A stretch of 64,000 nucleotides of DNA, taken from assembly GCF_033095865.1 (NCBI RefSeq), contig NZ_AP019365.1, positions 2,081,501 through 2,145,500 on the forward strand, written 5' to 3'. Shown one piece after another: positions 57,405 to 64,000 of the stretch (position 1 is its first letter; every line of letters starts with the position of its first letter). The position numbers and the translations under genes were made by a program. Source of the DNA: Pseudomonas sp. KU43P. GTDB lineage: Bacteria > Pseudomonadota > Gammaproteobacteria > Pseudomonadales > Pseudomonadaceae. The notes under the pieces were generated by a model that did no database searches, was not told the DNA's origin, and was given only the letters and a program-made list of their open reading frames with translations.

Positions 57405-58496
57405 TCAGGTGGGGAACTTCAGATGCACCCGAGCCCCCTGGGGGTGCCCCTGGCAGGCCAGGGTCCAGCCCGCTTCCAGCTCGGCGCTGCTGAGCACATC
57501 ATTGCGGGTCAGCTGCGCCTGGCCCTCCTGCACGGTACACATGCAGGCCCCGCAGAACCCTTCCTCGCACGAGAACGGCACATCCAGCCCCGCCGCACGG
57601 CAACTTTGCAGCAAGGTGTCGCCAGGGCGCGGCACGATCTGGTGGGTCGCGCCATCGAGCTCCACCACCAGCAGCTCGCACACCGCGCCTTCCACCTCGA
57701 TGGCCGCCTGGGTAACCCCCACGCTGTCCGGGTCCGGTGGTGAAACGAAGCGCTCCACGTGGATGCACTCTCGCGGCTCGCCCAGGGCCAGCAGGGTGCC
57801 CTCCACGGTATCCATGAACGGCCCCGGCCCGCAGATGAAGTAATCCGCGCCGCGCCACTGGCGCACCAGTTGGCGCACCTGCGCAGCCTCCAGGTAGCCC
57901 TGCACCGAGTCCAGCAGGTGCACGATCTGCAATTGCTCCGAGTGTGCCCGGGCGAGCTGGCGCAGTGCGTCGCGGAAGATCACCGACGCTTCGTCGCGGT
58001 TGGCGTACACCAGCAGCACCGGGCGCTGGCCGCTGTGCAGCACGGCCTTGAGCAGGGAGAACACCGGGGTGATCCCCGAGCCGCCGCCGAACAGCACCAG
58101 TGGCCGGCTGTCGTCGGCGGCCTGGTGCGCGTCGATGCAGAAATGCCCGGCCGGTGGCAGCACCTCGAGCCAGTCGCCCACCTGCACGCTCTGGTTCATC
58201 CAGTTCGACACGCGCCCGCCCTCGACGCGCTTGACGGTCACCTTGGGCCTGGCATCGGTCCACGGCGAGCTGGACATCGAGTAGCAGCGGGTAAGCCGCT
58301 GGCCCCCGACGTTCACGCGAAAACCGAGAAATTGCCCAGGCTTGTAGGCAAAGCGTGCACGCAGCGCTTCGGGCACCTCGAACACCAGCGAGCGGGCGTC
58401 GGCAGTTTCATCGATGATCGCGCACACCTGCAGGCGCAGCTCGCCTGCTGTGGCGCTGGCGGTCAGGGTCGGTTCTGCAGCAGCCAGGACGTTCAT
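57405..58496 (-). CDS. PaaE/KshB-type ferredoxin-NAD(P)H reductase
   Basis: 363 residues from the ATG at 58496, one base after the preceding SDR stop. FAD-binding domain (RCYSMSSSP, FGGGSGITPVFSLL), NAD domain, and a C-terminal plant-type [2Fe-2S] ferredoxin with CEEGFCGACMC and a fourth Cys in TLACQGHP. Feeds electrons to a Rieske or other oxygenase. KshB serves 3-ketosteroid 9-alpha-hydroxylase; no oxygenase component is visible in the window. Confidence 0.88.
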   Translation of the reverse strand: MNVLAAAEPTLTASATAGELRLQVCAIIDETADARSLVFEVPEALRARFAYKPGQFLGFRVNVGGQRLTRCYSMSSSPWTDARPKVTVKRVEGGRVSNWMNQSVQVGDWLEVLPPAGHFCIDAHQAADDSRPLVLFGGGSGITPVFSLLKAVLHSGQRPVLLVYANRDEASVIFRDALRQLARAHSEQLQIVHLLDSVQGYLEAAQVRQLVRQWRGADYFICGPGPFMDTVEGTLLALGEPRECIHVERFVSPPDPDSVGVTQAAIEVEGAVCELLVVELDGATHQIVPRPGDTLLQSCRAAGLDVPFSCEEGFCGACMCTVQEGQAQLTRNDVLSSAELEAGWTLACQGHPQGARVHLKFPT

Positions 58497-58497
58497 G

Positions 58498-59253
58498 TCA
58501 GATGCCACTGATCAACTGAGCGTTATCCACCCGCAGCTCGGCGCCATTGACGAAGCGCGACTCGTCGCTGGCCAGGAACAGCACCACATTGGCGATATCA
58601 CGCGGCGCGCACATGCGGTTCATCGGGTCCTGGTCGAGTACCTCCTGGGGGATCGCCTGGCCGCCGGCCAGGGCCTGGGTCATGGGCGTGTTGACGCCGT
58701 CCGGGTGCACGCTGTTGCAGCGGATGCGATAGCCCTGCTGCTTGCAGTGCAGGGCGATGGAGCGGGTCATGGCCGCCACCGCGCCCTTGGAGGCCGAGTA
58801 GGCGCAGAACAGCGGCATGGCGCCCAGCGCCGCCACCGACGACATGTTGATGATCGAGCCGCCGCCGGTTTTCTTCATCGCCTCGATGGCGTACTTGCAG
58901 CCGAGGAAGTAACCCTCGCCGTTGATCTTCTGCACCTTCTGCCACAGCTCAAGGCTGGTGTCCTCGATGGTGCCCATGGCCAGGATCGCGGCATTGTTCA
59001 CCAGCACGTCGAGGCGGCCGAAGTGTTCCAGGGTGGTGGCGATCACCTGCTGCCAATCGCTTTCGCTGGCGATGTCGTGCTTGATGAACAGGGCATTCTC
59101 GCCGATCTGCGCGGCCACTTCGCGGCCGGCCTGGTCGTTGAGGTCGGTGAGTACCACGCGGGCACCCTGGCTGGCCAGCAGCAGGGCATCTTCACGGCCG
59201 ATGCCGCTGGCGGCGCCAGTGACCAGGCAGACCTTTCCTTCTACACGTTGCAT
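58498..59253 (-). CDS. SDR-family oxidoreductase
   Basis: 251 residues. LVTGAASGIGREDALLLASQ, NNAAIL, Ser in IINMSSVAAL and Tyr-Lys in YSASKGAVAAM, C-terminal FVNGAELRVDNAQL. Similar to 3-alpha/20-beta-hydroxysteroid dehydrogenase-type SDRs. Overlaps the stop of the upstream FAD gene by 13 bases. Confidence 0.9.
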   Translation of the reverse strand: MQRVEGKVCLVTGAASGIGREDALLLASQGARVVLTDLNDQAGREVAAQIGENALFIKHDIASESDWQQVIATTLEHFGRLDVLVNNAAILAMGTIEDTSLELWQKVQKINGEGYFLGCKYAIEAMKKTGGGSIINMSSVAALGAMPLFCAYSASKGAVAAMTRSIALHCKQQGYRIRCNSVHPDGVNTPMTQALAGGQAIPQEVLDQDPMNRMCAPRDIANVVLFLASDESRFVNGAELRVDNAQLISGI

Positions 59254-60920
59254 GGGTGTTCTCCTTGGGGGCTAGGGTGGCTGGCATGGCGCTCGGCAAC
59301 ATGGGCCGCAGCGCGTCTGCCAGAAAAGACACAGTCGGCCAGGGACAGGCCGGAGACATACAGGTTGGAGGCCACGCCCACCGCACAACGGCCGGCGGCG
59401 TACAGCCCGGTGATCGGCCTGCCCCGTTCGTCGAGCACCTGGCCGCTCTGCTCGCACACCCGCAGGCCGCCCAAGGTCAGGGTCGGGCAGGGGTAGAGAC
59501 GGCTGTCGTAGGACAGGTCCAGGCAGTACCAGGGGCCTTGGCTCAGGTCGTGGCGCATGGCAGGTGACTTGCCCAGCGGGTCGTCGATTTCGCCGCGGGC
59601 GGCGCGGCCATAGGTGTCGACGCTGTTGCGCAGGGCCGGTGCCGGCAGCTTGCAGCGCTGGGCGAGTTGTTCGAGGCTGTTGCCGCGCCGGCAGTTGAAC
59701 AGCAGGTTGAGCAGCACCGGCAGGCGCTGGAACGACCACACCTTGCCCGGCCCCACCTGCCGCAGCGCCTGGTTGCGCAGGTGGCGGTCAAGGATCAGCA
59801 GGGCACGGCCATCGTGCATTTCGACCATGTCATGGCCAAGGGTGGCGCCATACACTTCCTCGTTGCAGTAGCGCTCGCCGCGGGCATTGACGATCAGCCC
59901 CCGGGCCCAGGCCAGCGGCGGGTTGATGAAGCGCCAGGCGCTGACCTTGTGCATCTGCCCAAGGCTGCCCCCGGCACTGCGGCCCAGTTCGATGCCGCTG
60001 CCGTCGCACCCGCTGCTGCCCAGCGGCAGGCCGGCCAGGTAGCGAGGGGCGAATTGCTGCAAGAGTGTGCGGTTGAACACGAAGCCGCCGCTGCTCAGCA
60101 GCACGCCATGGAGCGCACGTATCAGTATCGGTCGGGCGGATGCCTGTTCGATGCGTTGCAGGCGTGCCCGCAGGCGGGCGGACAATGCCGGGGCGTACAT
60201 GTGCACCGCCGCCGCCCACCGCGAAAGCCGGGCATGCTGGCGGGCTGCGCGGCTGCCCTGCGGCAACTGCCAGGCCTCGACCCCCACCACCTGGTCATCC
60301 CGGTCGATCACCAGGCGACGTACCTGGCATTGAGTGCGCACCGTGACGCCCTGGCGCCGGGCGCTGTCGGCAAGGGCCGCGAACAGGCTGGCGCCAGACA
60401 GGCCATGGCCCTTGGCACGGTGCCCGCGTGGCGCAGGTTCGGCCGTGGCGGCATAGGCCGGCACGGCTTCGTTGCCGGAGTAATAGAGGTAGTAGCGGTC
60501 GCTGGGGTAGGAGGTCTTGTGCGGCGCCATGCTGCCTTCGAACACCACGCCCTGGCGTTCCAGCCAGCTCAGCTGGTCAGCGCTGGCGTCGCAGAAGCTA
60601 CGCAGCGTGGGTTCACTGACAGCATCGCCGACCTCCTGGCGCAGGTAGGCGAACATGGCCGCACGGCTGTCCGGGTAACCGGCCTGCTGCTGTTGCGGCG
60701 TGCCGCCTCCGGCATAGACCACGCCGCCGCTGAGTGCAGTGGCGCCGCCGCCGGCAAACCGTTCCAGAGCCAGCACCGAGAGGCCACGGCTGGCCGCCTC
60801 GATGGCGGCGCTGGCGCCCGCGCCGCCGAAGCCGACCACCACCAGGTCGGCCTGCTGCTGCCATTGCAGCTGCTGCGCCTGGTTCACCCGCAGCGGTGCC
60901 ATCACCGCCCGCGCTGTCAT
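59241..60920 (-). CDS. FAD-dependent dehydrogenase (3-ketosteroid dehydrogenase type)
   Basis: 559 residues from the ATG at 60920 (GAGG 5 bases upstream). N-terminal FAD fold ADLVVVGFGGAGASAAIEAA, the GGGATALSGGVVYAGGG loop, and the C-terminal GLYAAGRCAVGVASNLYVSG motif. Full length, unlike the paralogous fragment at 53102. The family introduces double bonds next to a ketone or reduces enones; the SLADC ending is typical. Co-operonic with flavin reductase and SDR genes. Confidence 0.85.
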   Translation of the reverse strand: MTARAVMAPLRVNQAQQLQWQQQADLVVVGFGGAGASAAIEAASRGLSVLALERFAGGGATALSGGVVYAGGGTPQQQQAGYPDSRAAMFAYLRQEVGDAVSEPTLRSFCDASADQLSWLERQGVVFEGSMAPHKTSYPSDRYYLYYSGNEAVPAYAATAEPAPRGHRAKGHGLSGASLFAALADSARRQGVTVRTQCQVRRLVIDRDDQVVGVEAWQLPQGSRAARQHARLSRWAAAVHMYAPALSARLRARLQRIEQASARPILIRALHGVLLSSGGFVFNRTLLQQFAPRYLAGLPLGSSGCDGSGIELGRSAGGSLGQMHKVSAWRFINPPLAWARGLIVNARGERYCNEEVYGATLGHDMVEMHDGRALLILDRHLRNQALRQVGPGKVWSFQRLPVLLNLLFNCRRGNSLEQLAQRCKLPAPALRNSVDTYGRAARGEIDDPLGKSPAMRHDLSQGPWYCLDLSYDSRLYPCPTLTLGGLRVCEQSGQVLDERGRPITGLYAAGRCAVGVASNLYVSGLSLADCVFSGRRAAAHVAERHASHPSPQGEHPCNV

Positions 60921-60927
60921 GGGCGCC

Positions 60928-61443
60928 TCAGCCGGCACTGGCCGCGAGGGGCACAGGTTTGGCGGTGGTGGTGTAGTGGCCGTCCAGGTACACCAGCGGC
61001 GTGATGGTCGGGGTGGTGTGAATGCGCAGGATGCGGCCGATGAAAATGGTGTGGGTGCCGTAGGCGAACTGGCCGTCCTGGCGGCAGAGGATCGACGACT
61101 GGGCGTCGGCCAGGTAGGGGATGCCTTCGTCGCTGGTCAGCCACTGGCCTTGGCCGAAGCGCGCCTCGCCCTTGATGCTGCCGCTGCACAGGTGGGCCAG
61201 GTGCTGTTGTTCAAGGCCCAGGATGTTCACGCAGAAGCCGGCACCGGCGGCCAGCGCCGCGTGGGGGGAAGCGCTCTGGTTGACGCAGATCAGCAGCGAT
61301 GGCGGTTCGGTGCTCAGCGAGTCGACCGCAGTGGCGGCCATGGCAAAGCGCTGGCTGCCGTCGCTGGTGCTGATGATGGTGACGGACTTGGCCAGGCGGC
61401 GCATGGCCTGGAGCATGTCGGCTTTGAGTGAGTTGTCGTTCAT
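60928..61443 (-). CDS. Flavin reductase (HsaB-like)
   Basis: 171 residues of the FMN-binding split-barrel flavin reductase family (VTIISTSDGSQRFAMAATAV, PPSLLICVNQSASPHAAL, FCVNILGLEQQHLAHL). Supplies reduced FMN/FAD to a two-component monooxygenase, most likely the divergent HsaA-like gene. First gene of the minus-strand unit. Confidence 0.9.
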   Translation of the reverse strand: MNDNSLKADMLQAMRRLAKSVTIISTSDGSQRFAMAATAVDSLSTEPPSLLICVNQSASPHAALAAGAGFCVNILGLEQQHLAHLCSGSIKGEARFGQGQWLTSDEGIPYLADAQSSILCRQDGQFAYGTHTIFIGRILRIHTTPTITPLVYLDGHYTTTAKPVPLAASAG

Positions 61444-61505
61444 CGCACGGCCTCGGTGTTGGCGGTTTCAGTGCGATGAATTCTTGCAACGCTGGCAATG
61501 GCCAA

Positions 61506-61524
61506 CATCGTCCGAGGGGACTAG
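61506..61524. promoter_or_regulatory. Operator-like palindrome, copy 4
   Basis: CATCGTCCGAGGGGACTAG in the divergent gap between the flavin reductase and the HsaA-like gene. Confidence 0.68.
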
Positions 61525-61539
61525 TCGGTGCGCACTGCG

Positions 61540-61558
61540 CATGGTCCGTTTGAGGGAT
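61540..61558. promoter_or_regulatory. Operator-like site, diverged copy 5
   Basis: CATGGTCCGTTTGAGGGAT, about 34 bases from copy 4. Its reverse complement closely matches the site at 62867 (ATCCCnCAAAnGGAC). Confidence 0.5.
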
Positions 61559-61658
61559 GCCGAACCCTATACGCCTTGTTGCAATGCCGGCGGTGGAGGC
61601 TTTAGCGCCTCTCTCGCATGCGCTCCGGCGAACGGGGCGACCAGAGGAGAACAACAAG

Positions 61659-62840
61659 ATGAACAACGACCTCACCCGTCAAACCCTGCGCCAACGAGCG
61701 CGCGAACTGGTGCCGGTGCTGCGCGAGCGTGCCGCCCAGGCCGCCCAGGCAGGCCGCCTGCCGGAAGAAACCATCGCCGACTTCCACGAGGCAGGCTTCT
61801 TTCGCATCCTCCAGCCGGCCCGGTGGCAAGGCCTGGAACTGGAGCCCAAAGACTTCTTCGAAGTGCAGATGATCCTGGCCGAGGGCTGCATGTCGTCGGC
61901 CTGGGTGCTGGGTGTGGTGGCCATCCACAACTGGCAGCTGGCGCTGTTCGACGACCGCGCCGCGCAGGATGTGTGGGGGCAGAGCAGCAGCGTGCTGATC
62001 TCGTCTTCCTATATGCCGGTGGGCAAGGTGGAGCGGGTCGAGGGCGGTTTTCGCCTGAGCGGTCGCTGGGGCTTTTCTTCCGGCAGCCAGCACTGCCAGT
62101 GGGCCTTCCTCGGGGCGCTGGTGCCGCCGGAAACACCGGGTGGCGCGCCGGACTATCGAACCTTCCTGGTGCCGTGCAGCGACTACCAGATACTCGACAA
62201 CTGGAACGTCATGGGGCTGGAAGCCACCGGCTCCCACGACGTGCGGGTCGACAACGCCTTCGTGCCCGAATACCGCACCCATCGGGCAGCCGACGGCTTC
62301 ATGCAGCAGAGCCCCGGCAACCAGGTGAACACCTCGGCGCTGTATCGCCTGCCGTTCGGGCAGATCTTCGTGCGCGCGGTGTCGACCTCGGCCATCGGCG
62401 CCTTGCAGGGGGCGGTGGACCACTTCATCGCCCATAACCGAGCGCGAGTCGCCGTCAACGATGGCCGCAAGGTGCTCCAGGACCCGGCCGCGCAGAGCGC
62501 GTTGGCCAACGCCATGGTCTGTGTCGACGAGTGCCGCACCGTGCTGCTGCGCAACTTCGAGCTGATGCTGGGCAGCGCCCGCGACGGCACCCCGCTGTAC
62601 ATGCAGCTGCGGGTCAAGATGCGCTACGACTCGGCGCGGGTGGTCGACCGCTGCGCCAAGGCGGTCGCCGAGCTGATGTTCAACAGCGGCGCATCGACCA
62701 TCTTCCGCGACCACCCGATCAATCGCGCCTTCCGTGACATCCACACCGGCCGCGCCCATGTGGCCAACAGCCCGGCCAAGTACGCCTGGAACCTGGGGGC
62801 GGTGAGCATGGGCCAGGACAGCACCGACTTCTTCCTCTGA
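61659..62840 (+). CDS. HsaA-like flavin-dependent monooxygenase
   Basis: 393 residues (AGAGGAG before the ATG at 61659), acyl-CoA-dehydrogenase fold used by group D flavin monooxygenases. Typical blocks are LPEETIADFHEAGFFRILQP, the FSSGSQHCQWAFLGA flavin pocket and NQVNTSALYRLPFGQIF. HsaA hydroxylates 3-HSA in steroid ring degradation using FMNH2 from HsaB. The actual phenolic substrate here is unknown. Confidence 0.87.
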   Translation: MNNDLTRQTLRQRARELVPVLRERAAQAAQAGRLPEETIADFHEAGFFRILQPARWQGLELEPKDFFEVQMILAEGCMSSAWVLGVVAIHNWQLALFDDRAAQDVWGQSSSVLISSSYMPVGKVERVEGGFRLSGRWGFSSGSQHCQWAFLGALVPPETPGGAPDYRTFLVPCSDYQILDNWNVMGLEATGSHDVRVDNAFVPEYRTHRAADGFMQQSPGNQVNTSALYRLPFGQIFVRAVSTSAIGALQGAVDHFIAHNRARVAVNDGRKVLQDPAAQSALANAMVCVDECRTVLLRNFELMLGSARDGTPLYMQLRVKMRYDSARVVDRCAKAVAELMFNSGASTIFRDHPINRAFRDIHTGRAHVANSPAKYAWNLGAVSMGQDSTDFFL

Positions 62841-62866
62841 ACGCACCGGGCGCTCACCGCTTTCGG

Positions 62867-62885
62867 CTAGTCCATTTGTGGGATT
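62867..62885. promoter_or_regulatory. Operator-like site, diverged copy 6
   Basis: CTAGTCCATTTGTGGGATT, about 80 bases upstream of the luciferase-like gene. The CTAGTCC half-site is identical to the other copies. Confidence 0.5.
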
Positions 62886-62963
62886 CGAGCGCCCGGGCAA
62901 TGCGTGAGGATGTGATCAAGGCCGGGCTCCCGGCCACGTCTGCAGAACAATAAGGAAAGGCAC

Positions 62964-64000
62964 ATGAAATTCTCGCTGATATACGAAGCCCAGACCATCG
63001 ATGCCAGCCGCGAGGGTGACCGCAAGATCTTCGATGACACCGTCGAGCAGGCGGTGCTGGCCGACCAGCTGGGCTTCGACACCTTCTGGTGCGTGGAGCA
63101 CACCGCGCTGACCAACTACTCGCACATGTCCGCACCCGAAACCATGCTGGCCTTCGTCGCCGGCAAGACCGAGCGCATCGGCATCGGCCATGGCGTGGTC
63201 TGCCTGCCGCCGGCGATGAACCACCCGGTGAAGGTCGCCGAGCGCATCGCCACCCTCGACCTGCTGTCCAAGGGGCGCGTGCATTTCGGCGTGGGCAAGG
63301 GCGGTACCCAGCAGGAGGCCGGCACCTTCGGCTACGACCTGGCGACCCTGCAGCCGCAGATCGACGAGGCCATGTACCTGATCCCGAAAATGTTCGTGCA
63401 GGACGAGATCGAACACCACGGTGACTTCGTCAAGATCCCGAAACGGCCGATCCACCCCAAGCCGTACCAGGACCCGCACCCGCCGATGTACCTGGCCTGC
63501 ACCAACACCGACTCGCTGAAGAACGCCGGTGGGCGTGGCATGGGCGCGCTGGTGCTGGGCTTCGGCGGGCCGGATGAAATCGCCAAGAAGGTCGCGGTGT
63601 ACCACGAGGCCTTCGACAACCGTGACGAACGCAAGCAGGTCGGTTTCCGCCCCAACCGCCACATCGCCGCGCTGTGTCCGGCAATCGTGCTGGAGGACAA
63701 CGAGCAGGCGCGCCACATCGGTATCCGTGGCCAGCGTTACTTCATGGAATCGCTGGGCTACTGGTACGGCGGTGGCGAGCGCCCGGACCCGGAAAAGTGG
63801 AAGGACGACACCTATGTCGACGGCAACGGCCAGGCAGTGATCAAGTCGCGCTTTGCCTCCGAGGAAGTGCGCGTCGACTTCTCCGACCCGACCATGGCGA
63901 TGATGAACCCCAACCACGCCTACGGCACCGTCGAAGACTGCATCGGCTATGTGCAGCGGCTGATCGACGCCGGGGCCGACGAGATCCTGTTCATCTGCCA
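62964..64000 (+). CDS. Luciferase-like (LLM class) flavin-dependent monooxygenase, partial
   Basis: At least 345 residues, cut by the window end. TIM-barrel LLM protein: MKFSLIYEAQTIDASREGDR, DTFWCVEHTALTNYSHMSAP, RVHFGVGKGGTQQE. Uses reduced flavin and O2, for example in Baeyer-Villiger-like ring opening or oxidation. Likely shares the flavin reductase. Preceded by operator-like copy 6. Confidence 0.9.
   Translation, partial: MKFSLIYEAQTIDASREGDRKIFDDTVEQAVLADQLGFDTFWCVEHTALTNYSHMSAPETMLAFVAGKTERIGIGHGVVCLPPAMNHPVKVAERIATLDLLSKGRVHFGVGKGGTQQEAGTFGYDLATLQPQIDEAMYLIPKMFVQDEIEHHGDFVKIPKRPIHPKPYQDPHPPMYLACTNTDSLKNAGGRGMGALVLGFGGPDEIAKKVAVYHEAFDNRDERKQVGFRPNRHIAALCPAIVLEDNEQARHIGIRGQRYFMESLGYWYGGGERPDPEKWKDDTYVDGNGQAVIKSRFASEEVRVDFSDPTMAMMNPNHAYGTVEDCIGYVQRLIDAGADEILFIC

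Overview
The window looks like the chromosome of a Pseudomonas putida-group bacterium. Supporting this are a fused nuoCD, a GacA-type regulator with a TTG start followed by uvrC-pgsA-tRNA-Gly, a second EF-G, and many REP repeats (core GCCGGCAAGCCGGCTCCCAC) typical of this group. Most of the window is GC-rich; about 40-49.6 kb is visibly AT-richer.

Layout. 1-11.4 kb is mostly housekeeping on the minus strand: nuoE (partial), nuoCD, nuoB, nuoA, a YhhN membrane protein, aceA, a secretin-domain periplasmic protein, a SulP transporter (plus strand) and fusA2. 11.4-21.4 kb holds a class III aminotransferase, a LysR regulator and a GabP-type permease, then a thioesterase, a DUF4398 lipoprotein plus OmpA pair, a GST, a Pit transporter, a DUF488 protein and a GNAT acetyltransferase. 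21.5-35.8 kb is an eleven-gene alginate-type exopolysaccharide operon in the order algD-8-44-K-E-I-J-F-X-L-G. This differs from the classical order, lacks algA, and its AlgG-like epimerase has DVRD in place of the catalytic DPHD motif. 36.3-40 kb carries a Cro/C1-type regulator, gacA, uvrC, pgsA and tRNA-Gly.

40.3-47.5 kb is the most interesting block. It is an AT-richer minus-strand operon with a BesD-like amino-acid radical halogenase (HxG iron site), a VOC enzyme, a DUF3291 protein, a BesC-like haem-oxygenase-like di-iron oxidase, an ATP-grasp amino-acid ligase, a CPA2 antiporter, an EamA exporter, a LysR regulator and a short rubredoxin. The halogenase, di-iron oxidase and ligase match three steps of the known beta-ethynylserine (bes) pathway, but no BesB-like PLP enzyme or second 2OG hydroxylase is present. 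I infer a different, probably chlorinated and unsaturated, amino-acid or dipeptide metabolite. An intact IS3-family element (48358-49608, 3-bp target duplication) lies upstream.

49.9-64 kb is a GC-rich catabolic cluster: DUF1329 and DUF1302 envelope proteins, FAD dehydrogenases of the 3-ketosteroid dehydrogenase type, three SDRs, an acyl-CoA synthetase, a PaaE/KshB-type reductase, an HsaA/HsaB-like two-component monooxygenase and a luciferase-like monooxygenase cut by the window end. A recurring imperfect palindrome (ATCGTCCnnnnGGACTA) sits in several of its promoter regions and is probably the operator of an unseen regulator.

All function calls rest on reading motifs and family resemblance from memory; no database search was run.
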